Below, in pieces: positions 61,101-61,828 of a stretch of DNA of 64,000 nt. The notes beneath the pieces were generated by a model, which ran no database searches, was not told where the DNA came from, and saw nothing but the letters and a program-made list of their open reading frames with translations. This DNA comes from Paracentrotus lividus (Eukaryota > Echinodermata > Echinoidea > Camarodonta > Echinidae): contig CALNVZ010000174.1 of the NCBI GenBank assembly GCA_940671915.1, positions 77,517,473-77,581,472 of the forward strand, written 5' to 3'. The translations under genes were made by a program, and so were the position numbers. How positions within the stretch are numbered: the stretch's first letter is position 1; every line of letters begins with the position of its first letter.

Positions 61101-61828
61101 GTTCACAAAGAGCAATAAATGAACAATATCTGCCACACCTCGCCCCTTGGAAACATTAACAATGTACCAGACTCCAATAACATTAGTCAGTAGTCATTTC
61201 GTCACGGTTTTGGTAAAATATTCGAAGAGAAAGGTTAAAATTCTTACCTTAAAATCTGGCACATCCCTGCGTCCCTTTAGTCCCTTGCCAAGTCTCAAGG
61301 AATAATCGGCTGGATCTACGTCATAGACGAAGCTTCCATACATGATCTGCAGACCCACCCTGGTACAGTCTGCATAGAGGATCGCAAGGTTCCCCTGGAT
61401 GTCCAATGTGAAGGTATGCCAGTCTTTGTCCGCACCATCTACAAGGTTCAATCCACTAAACTCCAAGGTACCGTCTTCAATCACGTCCCCGCTCCTGTAC
61501 GCGTATGGCATCACAACCCTATCGTTCTTACGGTCGATCACCAGCCCGAACAACCGTTGCGTATGGTCGTGGTTGTCCAACGACACAACGGTTCCTTTGG
61601 CTTTGAGTCCCATTTTGACTTTGGCGACGAGTACGAAGCCGTCTTCATCGTTCATGGCCACGCCAAGTCGTTCGACCTCAACGGTATTTGCAGCGATGTC
61701 GCCCTTGTTGGGCTTGATTTTATATGCTACTGAGTTCTCCTCTTCTCCTCGTACTAGATCGACCCCTGGAGACGCGGCCGAGATTCCTACGTCTTGCAGG
61801 ACATTGAATTCCACGTATGACGATTGTG
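4610..61828 (-). CDS. THBS1: Group A thrombospondin gene (THBS1/2-like), 23 coding exons, 5' end missing
   Basis: Secreted multidomain calcium-binding extracellular-matrix glycoprotein that modulates cell adhesion and matrix interactions. The span includes introns; the exons are listed separately. Residue numbers count from the first (split) codon at 61828. TSPN/LamG 1-235; Ser/Pro-rich linker about 235-342; CAISC plus coiled coil about 345-376; VWC 377-446; TSR1 447-499; TSR2 500-561; TSR3 562-619; EGF1 620-662; EGF2 663-713; EGF3 714 to about 760; type 3 repeats to about 1000; C-terminal lectin-like domain to 1243. All junctions keep frame and the exon lengths sum to 3731 nt. The VWC plus three TSRs and the CxxxC coiled coil mark subgroup A, whose human members are trimers. 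Assignment to THBS1 rather than THBS2 is not possible, since an invertebrate gene is probably co-orthologous to both. The signal-peptide exon is not seen. Confidence 0.95.
4618..5176 (-). other. Intron before the terminal exon
   Basis: 559 bases, GT...AG. No repeat or gene is recognised. If retained, the frame would run on from 5176 for GNYNSRHFQ and stop at 5148. Confidence 0.75.
5177..5319 (-). CDS. THBS1: Thrombospondin exon: last part of C-terminal lectin-like domain
   Basis: Encodes residues 1194-1241: [20 protein letters not shown], then [20 protein letters not shown] and EYRCLA. This is the most conserved stretch of thrombospondins ([20 protein letters not shown] in human THBS1). The acceptor is TATAG and the donor GTAACT, entering in phase 2 and leaving in phase 1. 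The position of the second VVM motif of THBS1, a reported CD47-binding site, reads QVTAW here, so that motif is absent. Confidence 0.95.
5320..6843 (-). other. Intron with a tRNA-like/SINE relic at its donor end
   Basis: 1524 bases. It holds a purine-rich GGGGAGGGGAAAGG stretch near 6290-6320, a short AATAAAAACAAAATACCT triplication at about 6450-6500, and the SINE-like piece described separately. No other gene is seen. Confidence 0.7.
6740..6843 (-). mobile_element. tRNA-derived SINE-like relic
   Basis: On the minus strand GGTTCGAATCCC is a perfect match to the pol III B-box consensus. It sits in a T-arm-like GGG-TTCGAAT-CCC context about 30-40 bases inside the intron, immediately after the 5' splice site at 6843. 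A convincing A box and complete cloverleaf are not visible, so this is a relic rather than a tRNA gene. Its outer boundaries are uncertain. Confidence 0.45.
6844..6941 (-). CDS. THBS1: Thrombospondin exon: C-terminal domain, [12 protein letters not shown] segment
   Basis: Encodes residues 1162-1193: [20 protein letters not shown] followed by [12 protein letters not shown]. It aligns with the human segment containing [11 protein letters not shown]. Acceptor TTTTTCTAG, donor CA|GTAAGT; enters in phase 0 and leaves in phase 2. Confidence 0.93.
6942..9329 (-). other. Intron carrying an inverted-repeat element
   Basis: 2388 bases. It contains the foldback element at 8132-8354. At 7290-7400 there are short internally repetitive phrases (GGATTGCT..GATACATCCCT appearing twice). 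No additional exon is recognised. Confidence 0.7.
8132..8354. mobile_element. Foldback/MITE-like element with about 59-bp arms
   Basis: The left arm 8132-8190 (CCACAAAGACTTACGATTGA...GTAGCCTCAT) and right arm 8296-8354 are imperfect reverse complements. The roughly 105-bp loop contains CTAGCCCTAACCCTACTC, resembling two telomere-type CCCTAA units. There is no coding capacity. Confidence 0.75.
9330..9404 (-). CDS. THBS1: Thrombospondin exon: C-terminal domain, LRNAMWHTG segment
   Basis: 25 codons, residues 1137-1161 ([20 protein letters not shown] then DTENQ), aligning closely with vertebrate thrombospondins. It begins after TTTTTAG and ends at CAG|GTAAAA, phase 0 on both sides. NST is a potential N-glycosylation site. 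The exon is too short to show as a stand-alone open frame. Confidence 0.95.
9405..10068 (-). other. Intron carrying a MITE
   Basis: 664 bases; contains the family-A MITE at 9561-9693. Nothing else is recognised. Confidence 0.75.
9561..9693. mobile_element. MITE family A, intact-looking copy
   Basis: The ends are inverted: 5' TGTTCTCACCAATTCGTTCG..., 3' reverse complement TGATGTTTCATCAGGTCATT.... The interior has GAACTGATCACCAGTAGTTC, near-identical to the interior of the copy at 54649-55000. It is about 133 bp long and non-coding. Confidence 0.75.
10069..10265 (-). CDS. THBS1: Thrombospondin exon: C-terminal lectin-like domain core
   Basis: Residues 1071-1136: [78 protein letters not shown] and MWKQVTQ are invariant family motifs. 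The position of the RFYVVM motif of THBS1 reads RFYAVM. Acceptor CCCGTAG, donor AAG|GTGAAG; phase 1 in, phase 0 out. The open frame continues past the donor but loses similarity there, which fixes the boundary. Confidence 0.95.
10266..11330 (-). other. Intron, no features beyond a GA-rich patch
   Basis: 1065 bases. A purine-rich GAGGAGGA stretch lies at about 11050-11320 just inside the donor side of the preceding exon; on the transcribed strand this is pyrimidine-rich. No exon or mobile element is recognised. Confidence 0.65.
11331..11558 (-). CDS. THBS1: Thrombospondin exon: last type 3 repeat (RGD) into C-terminal domain
   Basis: Residues 995-1070: [77 protein letters not shown]. The RGD integrin-binding motif of human THBS1 (GRGDAC) is conserved at the same place. 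Human THBS1 has an unpaired Cys in NCDPGLAVG; here it is Ser, as in COMP. Acceptor TGTTACAG, donor G|GTTAGT, phase 1 on both sides. Confidence 0.95.
11559..12158 (-). other. Intron, no recognised features
   Basis: 600 bases, AT-rich. I see nothing beyond the splice signals. Confidence 0.65.
12159..12254 (-). CDS. THBS1: Thrombospondin exon: type 3 calcium-binding repeat
   Basis: Residues 963-994: [20 protein letters not shown] then [11 protein letters not shown]. It contains the DxDxDG and DNC signatures of type 3 repeats, which bind Ca2+ and wrap around the lectin-like domain. Acceptor CAACAG, donor G|GTAAGT, phase 1/1. Confidence 0.95.
12477..12516. repeat. Poly(A) run, 40 bases
   Basis: Uninterrupted A run followed by AAAACGAAGAAGACAAAAAG. 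It could be the tail of a plus-strand retroposed copy, but no source sequence is recognised upstream. Confidence 0.9.
13087..13345. repeat. Diverged tandem duplication, about 165-bp unit
   Basis: GTGCTAGGTAGGTTAGGGCA near 13087 and ATCGTAGGTAAGTTAGAGAA near 13250 start two units that both go on to ...TTGTAATG...TGATAACC(T/C).TTTC..AGG. Many substitutions separate them. Confidence 0.6.
14040..14101 (+). mobile_element. LINE-like 3' tail with (ATCAA)n
   Basis: TTGTACTTGACAAATAAATC followed by AAATCAAATCAAATC is the typical 3' end of CR1/L2-like non-LTR elements, which finish in short tandem repeats. No coding part is recognised upstream. This is a weak call resting only on the tail. Confidence 0.4.
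14330..15080. repeat. Tandem array, about 150-170-bp unit, five diverged copies
   Basis: Each unit reads roughly TTGACCT(C/T)TGACCTTGTGACC, then CAAAATCTAATCAGATCATT, GTCACCTCAGTATGCACACA, TGTACCAAGAATGAAGATGA and a GTCAAACGGTTCTGAGTTAT-like close. The TGACCTTGTGACC part recurs near 14345, 14495, 14675, 14820 and 14960. The last unit runs into ACGTACGGACGTACGTACGG at about 15090. Similar arrays are common in marine invertebrate genomes (recollection, not searched). Confidence 0.85.
15350..15488 (-). CDS. THBS1: Thrombospondin exon: type 3 repeats
   Basis: Residues 917-962: [50 protein letters not shown] is a possible N-glycosylation site. The Cys spacing and Asp-rich loops are diagnostic. 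Acceptor ATTTGCAG, donor G|GTAAGA; phase 0 in, phase 1 out. Confidence 0.95.
15489..16070 (-). other. Intron, no recognised features
   Basis: 582 bases of AT-rich sequence. Nothing beyond splice signals is seen. Confidence 0.65.
16071..16189 (-). CDS. THBS1: Thrombospondin exon: type 3 repeats
   Basis: Residues 877-916: [20 protein letters not shown] then [20 protein letters not shown], a canonical pair of type 3 repeats. Acceptor TTGACAG, donor CAG|GTACG; phase 1 in, phase 0 out. Confidence 0.95.
16190..16607 (-). other. Intron, no recognised features
   Basis: 418 bases with an 11-base G run near 16404. No further structure is seen. Confidence 0.65.
16608..16767 (-). CDS. THBS1: Thrombospondin exon: type 3 repeats, one atypical
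   Basis: Residues 824-876: [53 protein letters not shown]. The first repeat has DNCQF and NRWQ where most family members have DNCPxxxNPxQ; the calcium-ligand Asp residues remain. Acceptor TTGATAG, donor G|GTAAAA; phase 0 in, phase 1 out. Not visible as a long stand-alone frame. Confidence 0.93.
16768..17300 (-). other. Intron, no recognised features
   Basis: 533 bases with an A-rich AAGAAGAAAAA stretch near 17127-17160. Nothing else is seen. Confidence 0.65.
17301..17408 (-). CDS. THBS1: Thrombospondin exon: type 3 repeat with seven-Asp run
   Basis: 36 codons, residues 788-823: [20 protein letters not shown] then [16 protein letters not shown]. It aligns with DNCPNLPNSGQEDYDKDG in human THBS1. 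The (GAT/GAC)n run encoding seven Asp is microsatellite-like at DNA level. Acceptor TGGACAG, donor AGG|GTAAAT, phase 0/0. Confidence 0.96.
17409..18941 (-). other. Intron with G/C homopolymer-rich patch
   Basis: 1533 bases. The 18035-18130 stretch alternates runs of G and C (GAGGGGGGGGGATGATCCCC and the like) and can fold back. A further G run lies at about 17860. No exon is recognised. Confidence 0.65.
18942..19058 (-). CDS. THBS1: Thrombospondin exon: end of EGF3 and first type 3 repeat
   Basis: 39 codons, residues 749-787: [20 protein letters not shown] then [19 protein letters not shown]. It corresponds to the human [20 protein letters not shown] region. Acceptor GATTACAG, donor AAG|GTACCT, phase 0/0. 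The exon lies 7.2 kb from its upstream neighbour and does not appear as a long open frame, but phase and homology are unambiguous. Confidence 0.93.
19235..19405. repeat. ACT-rich simple repeat
   Basis: Interrupted (ACT)n/(TACTA)n for about 170 bases, ending directly at the T run of the minus-strand LINE relic. A similar ATTACTACTACTAATAATAA stretch lies at about 21250 on its other side. Confidence 0.85.
19407..20900 (-). mobile_element. LINE relic, L1/Tx1-like ORF2 C-terminal remnant with poly(A) tail
   Basis: On the minus strand the segment ends in a 27-base A run (19433-19407), preceded by AATAAA at 19457-19452, about 19 bases before the tail. Upstream are two overlapping decayed frames (20900-20619 and 20670-20479). 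One includes [10 protein letters not shown]; the other [17 protein letters not shown] then [10 protein letters not shown] and [10 protein letters not shown]. This resembles the C-terminal region of L1/Tx1-type ORF2 proteins (family recollection). Frame breaks make it a dead copy. The 5' boundary is uncertain and may reach about 21150. Confidence 0.6.
23175..23272. repeat. Short tandem repeat, about 30-40-bp unit, three copies
   Basis: TTGAAAAC(T/A)(G/C)CGATGTAAACTAAAATT-like units recur at 23183, 23211 and 23242 with substitutions. Confidence 0.7.
23400..23492. repeat. TTTTGTAGTCTA tandem repeat
   Basis: About six degenerate copies of TTTTGTAGTCTAT in 90 bases. Confidence 0.8.
24098..24183. 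repeat. GAT microsatellite
   Basis: (GAT)n with about 13 pure units, then interrupted GTT, AAT and GGT variants. Confidence 0.9.
25156..26085 (+). pseudogene. Non-LTR retrotransposon reverse transcriptase, degraded
   Basis: Pieces of a LINE reverse transcriptase appear in order on the plus strand but in shifting frames: [20 protein letters not shown] (one-base deletion between), [20 protein letters not shown] then a stop, [14 protein letters not shown] with the catalytic FADD at 25482-25493, [17 protein letters not shown], and [20 protein letters not shown] followed by [14 protein letters not shown] in the open stretch 25755-26084. This order is standard for the endonuclease/RT proteins of LINEs. 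Frameshifts and stops show it is inactive. It lies antisense to the thrombospondin gene, just outside the EGF3 exon. The 5' endonuclease part is not seen. Confidence 0.88.
26280..26384 (-). CDS. THBS1: Thrombospondin exon: EGF3 first part
   Basis: 35 codons, residues 714-748: [20 protein letters not shown] then [15 protein letters not shown]. It aligns with the NPCTDGTHDCNKNAKC region of human THBS1. Acceptor CCTTACAG, donor CGG|GTAAGT, phase 0/0. Confidence 0.95.
26385..30259 (-). other. 3.9-kb intron with an inverted-repeat element
   Basis: Holds an inverted-repeat element near 26661-26875, CT-rich DNA at about 27490-27830, a short inverted pair at about 28705-28800 (TCCAAGCCGAC against GTCGGTTTGGA), C-rich DNA at 28970-29050 and TCC-rich DNA near 29930-30010. 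No exon is recognised. Confidence 0.65.
26661..26875. mobile_element. MITE-like inverted-repeat element
   Basis: The left end TGTAAAAAATTACTGTATTT (then TCTACAGTAA) is matched at the right end by the reverse complement TAAAAAATACTGTAGTTTTT. Inner arms also pair loosely (CCTGCTGCAAGGTAA against TTACCATGTTGCAG). It is non-coding, and boundaries are approximate. Confidence 0.6.
30260..30412 (-). CDS. THBS1: Thrombospondin exon: EGF2
   Basis: 51 codons, residues 663-713: [51 protein letters not shown]. It contains six Cys with EGF spacing and aligns with human EGF2 (GSQPFGQGVEHA region). Acceptor TTAACCAG, donor CAG|GTAAGA, phase 0/0. Confidence 0.96.
30413..30751 (-). other. Intron, no recognised features
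   Basis: 339 bases, AT-rich. Nothing beyond splice signals. Confidence 0.65.
30752..30879 (-). CDS. THBS1: Thrombospondin exon: EGF1
   Basis: Residues 620-662: [43 protein letters not shown]. It matches human EGF1 (DGCLSNPCFAGVKC). The exon has no initiating Met, so it does not appear as an open-frame hit; it is supported by phase and homology. Acceptor TTCTAG, donor GAG|GTAGGA; phase 1 in, phase 0 out. Confidence 0.95.
30880..32159 (-). other. Intron containing a partial duplicate of the TSR3 exon end
   Basis: 1280 bases. Contains a diverged copy (about 31926-31985) of the TSR3 donor junction, and CT-rich DNA at 31890-31910 and 32005-32100. No functional exon is seen. Confidence 0.65.
31926..32190. 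repeat. Partial tandem duplication spanning the TSR3 3' splice-donor region
   Basis: GTTAATGTATCTTCGTTGAC at 31926 matches GTTAATGTTTCTTCGTTCAC at 32107. GCTCACCGATCAACCATGGT at 31959 matches GCTTACCGATCGGACATGGT at 32154, which is the true exon end plus donor. The offset is 181-195 bases because of one roughly 14-base indel. In the copy the donor GTAAGC has become GTGAGC. Confidence 0.75.
32160..32333 (-). CDS. THBS1: Thrombospondin exon: TSR3
   Basis: Residues 562-619: [58 protein letters not shown]. It shows the W-x-x-W core, six Cys and the GVQxRxRxC strand of a type 1 repeat. Acceptor TATATAG, donor G|GTAAGC, phase 1/1, the usual phase for TSR exons. The long open frame at this locus is in a different frame and is not the product. 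Confidence 0.95.
32334..33852 (-). other. Intron, no recognised features
   Basis: 1519 bases of AT-rich sequence. I recognise no repeat family or exon. Confidence 0.6.
33853..34038 (-). CDS. THBS1: Thrombospondin exon: TSR2
   Basis: Residues 500-561: [60 protein letters not shown]. Compared with the usual WSSCSVTCG there is one residue fewer before the first Cys (PWACGITCG). Acceptor CTCCTCAG, donor G|GTAAGT, phase 1/1. GC content is higher than in the flanking introns. Confidence 0.95.
34039..36312 (-). other. Intron with (TA)n and a MITE-like element
   Basis: 2274 bases. Contains a short (AT)n at 34599-34615 and an inverted-repeat element at about 36036-36250 whose ends read CCCACAGTGTG. 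No exon is recognised. Confidence 0.65.
36036..36250. mobile_element. MITE-like element with CACAGTGTGAA ends
   Basis: The left end CCCACAGTGTGAAACATAGT and the right end, reverse-complemented, CACAGTAGCTCACAGTGTGT, are inverted relatives. The same end motif brackets 52743-52906. It is non-coding, with approximate boundaries. Confidence 0.5.
36313..36471 (-). CDS. THBS1: Thrombospondin exon: TSR1 with CSVTCG motif
   Basis: Residues 447-499: [53 protein letters not shown]. It aligns with human TSR1 (QQRGRSCDSLNNRC, VQTRTC). It carries CSVTCG, a reported CD36-binding motif which in human lies in TSR2 and TSR3. Acceptor CTGTAG. The donor is taken at T|GTAAGT because this gives the best consensus and the phase 1 needed by TSR2. 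Phase 1/1. Confidence 0.93.
36472..37389 (-). other. Intron mostly made of a tandem array
   Basis: 918 bases, of which about 600 are the five-unit array at 36520-37135; the remainder is AT-rich. Confidence 0.75.
36520..37135. repeat. Tandem array, 113-138-bp unit, five copies
   Basis: The anchor phrase TCTCCATTCGCACAGGGGTT (or a variant) recurs near 36532, 36666, 36779, 36917 and 37051. Each is followed by ...AAACAAACCAGTAATGATAA, ACTTATGAAGTACATAATGC and ATTGAATAATT. Copies diverge by substitutions and small indels. Confidence 0.88.
37390..37483 (-). CDS. THBS1: Thrombospondin exon: VWC second half
   Basis: Residues 416-446: [20 protein letters not shown] then [11 protein letters not shown], ending with the CCPxC signature of von Willebrand type C domains. 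Acceptor ATTGCAG, donor G|GTAAGA; phase 0 in, phase 1 out. Confidence 0.95.
37631..37747 (-). CDS. THBS1: Thrombospondin exon: VWC first half
   Basis: 39 codons, residues 377-415: [20 protein letters not shown] then [19 protein letters not shown]. The W-x-x-D-x-C-x-x-C-x-C pattern marks the VWC N-terminal subdomain (human EWTVDSCTECHC). Acceptor TTTAACAG, donor AAT|GTAAGT, phase 0/0. The 147-base intron to the next exon is the shortest in the gene. Confidence 0.93.
37748..38169 (-). other. Intron, no recognised features
   Basis: 422 bases. No repeat or gene is recognised. Confidence 0.65.
38170..38555 (-). CDS. THBS1: Thrombospondin exon: Pro-rich linker and oligomerisation coiled coil
   Basis: Residues 248-376. 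The first part is low-complexity and Pro/Val-rich ([20 protein letters not shown], then [12 protein letters not shown]). The last part is [20 protein letters not shown] followed by [17 protein letters not shown] corresponds to CGISC in human THBS1, whose two Cys bond the trimer, and heptads of I/L/V follow, so a trimer is expected. Acceptor AATTACAG, donor ATG|GTAAGA; phase 1 in, phase 0 out. The linker is far longer than in vertebrate homologues. Confidence 0.93.
39502..39967. mobile_element. Non-autonomous Tc1/mariner-like element with TA duplications
   Basis: The left end CAGTCTGTGTCAAATAAAAT (then GGTACAGT) and the right end, reverse-complemented, CAGTCTGTGTCAAAAAAAAT (then GGTACAGT) are near-identical. 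Both ends are flanked by TA (39500-39501 and 39968-39969). CAGT ends and TA targets are typical of Tc1/mariner. The 466-bp interior has no transposase frame. Confidence 0.85.
40908..40933. repeat. Poly(G) run, 26 bases
   Basis: Uninterrupted G homopolymer in ACACA...TCGGGAG context. It is prone to sequencing or assembly length error. Confidence 0.9.
41867..42554. mobile_element. 688-bp inverted-repeat DNA element with internal subrepeats
   Basis: The left end GGCCGTCACACTGAGGTCGT and the right end, reverse-complemented, CCCCGTCACACTGAGCTCGT (then TCCTACTACGTCC) pair over about 40 bases, with TA on both outer sides. Inside, CGTTCGTAGTACGTCC-like motifs recur near 42104, 42169, 42270 and 42322. 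No transposase is visible, so it is non-autonomous. Confidence 0.82.
44459..44508. repeat. (TA)25 microsatellite
   Basis: Pure TA dinucleotide run. The open frame crossing it (repeated Tyr-Ile) is not a gene. Confidence 0.95.
44690..44760 (-). mobile_element. LINE-like 3' tail on minus strand
   Basis: Read on the minus strand, GTACATTTCACTGGTGAAGT runs into CTAATAAATTCAATTCAATT and further CAATTC units, the form of a CR1/L2-type LINE 3' end with a short repeat tail. No coding part is recognised. Confidence 0.4.
49875..50034 (-). CDS. THBS1: Thrombospondin exon: end of TSPN domain and Ser-rich linker
   Basis: Residues 195-247: [53 protein letters not shown]. It aligns with GVLQNVRFVFGT..ILRNKGC of human THBS1, and the GC cysteine is the second half of the TSPN disulfide. 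Acceptor TTGTTCAG, donor G|GTAAAT; phase 0 in, phase 1 out. It lies 11 kb from both neighbouring exons. Confidence 0.93.
50718..50920. mobile_element. MITE family D, copy 1
   Basis: The ends are inverted: ATAGGTTTTCCCGGTCAAGT... and, reverse-complemented right end, ACAGGTTTTCCCGGTCAATT.... A second copy in opposite orientation is at 62127-62332. The interior shares GTGATCGCGATTGAAAATCT. Length about 203 bp. Confidence 0.88.
51489..51935. repeat. Direct tandem duplication, 226-bp period, two copies
   Basis: CAGCAACCTGTCCGCATATT at 51489 recurs as CAGCAACCTGTCCGCGTATT at 51715. Downstream, CAGTGAAAGCAAAGCTACAC matches CAGTAAAAGCAAAGATACAC and CCTAAACCCTTCC matches CCCAAACCCTTCC. The copies are moderately diverged. 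Confidence 0.85.
52743..52906. mobile_element. MITE-like element, CCCACAGTGTG family
   Basis: The left end CCCAGAGTGTGTTCATAATG and the right end, reverse-complemented, CCCACAGTGTGAAATACAAT are inverted. TTCACACTGTG/TTTCACACTG motifs recur inside. Likely related to the element at 36036-36250. Confidence 0.6.
54649..55000. mobile_element. MITE family A, copy split by another MITE
   Basis: Outer ends TGTTTCACCAGGTCGTTGTT (54649) and, reverse-complemented, TGAATTTAACCAAGTTGTTC (near 55000) are inverted. The interior GAATTGATCACCAGTCGTTC matches the family-A copy at 9561-9693. The element is interrupted at AAAGAT / TACGAACGA by the 226-bp element at 54675-54900. Confidence 0.75.
54675..54900. 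mobile_element. MITE family B, nested insertion with 19-bp perfect ends
   Basis: The left end ATGCGGCGGTCACAACTCG and the right end CGAGTTGTGACCGCCGCAT (54882-54900) are exact inverted repeats. The interior holds CTACGATGGATTTCGTAG, itself nearly palindromic, and CCTGTACGACGTGCAGG. It interrupts the family-A element. The long plus-strand frame through this place is a by-product. Confidence 0.88.
55588..55735. mobile_element. Short inverted-repeat element (GGTCGGTTTG type)
   Basis: CAGTCATATCGGTGCGGCCG ATTCCAAACC on the left pairs loosely with GGTCGGTTTGAAGGCGGTTG ...GCGATGTGACC on the right. Related GGTCGGTTTGG phrases occur near 28771 and 54623. Boundaries are uncertain. Confidence 0.45.
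55987..56203 (-). mobile_element. CR1/L2-type LINE, 3' end with terminal ORF2 residues
   Basis: Read on the minus strand from about 56203, one frame gives [20 protein letters not shown] then [27 protein letters not shown] and a stop (TAA, 56059-56057). GDRAFS..AP.LWNSLP...R...S...FKS.LKT is the highly recognisable C-terminus of many CR1/L2/Jockey-like LINE reverse transcriptases. After the stop come about 50 bases and an (ATC)n tail at about 55990-56007. The 5' part is truncated, as is usual for LINE copies. Confidence 0.85.
57683..57775. mobile_element. Short MITE, about 93 bp
   Basis: The left end GGGGCATGCGAACGATTTGC and the right end, reverse-complemented, AGGGCACGCGAACGGTTTGC form arms of about 24 bases with few mismatches. 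It is non-coding. Confidence 0.75.
57897..57919. repeat. Perfect 11-bp inverted repeat with 1-base centre
   Basis: CATGGACACTA, a central G, then TAGTGTCCATG. It is a hairpin-forming palindrome with no evident gene context. Confidence 0.9.
58157..58194. repeat. Poly(A) run, 38 bases
   Basis: Uninterrupted A run preceded by TATAATATTT. It may be a retroposed tail in plus orientation, but no body is recognised. Confidence 0.9.
58391..58524. mobile_element. MITE family C with about 43-bp arms
   Basis: Left arm GGGCATTTCATCAAAGGACT TGTCGGACAT; right arm reverse-complemented GGGCGTTTCATGAAAGGACT TGTCGAACGT, each continuing to TATCCGACAAA. The centre holds AGCCAATCAGATCCATGCG. The arms match with few changes. 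Confidence 0.85.
61248..61828 (-). CDS. THBS1: Thrombospondin exon: TSPN (laminin-G-like) domain
   Basis: 193 full codons, residues 1-194, starting after the acceptor TTTTCAG with [20 protein letters not shown]. The core includes [66 protein letters not shown] and YSLRLGKG. This is the N-terminal thrombospondin module, which in vertebrates binds heparin, calreticulin/LRP and integrins. DCTRVG holds the first Cys of the domain disulfide. Donor AAG|GTAAGA; phase 1 in, phase 0 out. The largest exon of the gene. An ATG further upstream in the same frame lies in the intron and is not the start. Confidence 0.93.

Larger units (their letters stand above)
50035..61247 (-). other. 11.2-kb intron dense in small mobile elements
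   Basis: Contains the elements listed separately between 50718 and 58524. From 58525 to 61247 I see only an AT-rich background with A/T runs (for example 58980-59010 (AAAT)n then a T run, and 60160-60197) and no exon. Confidence 0.65.

Noticed and set aside
60755-61159. 134-residue plus-strand open frame and its antisense frames
   Set aside because: Overlapping frames on both strands, no recognisable motif, no splice or start context; treated as chance.
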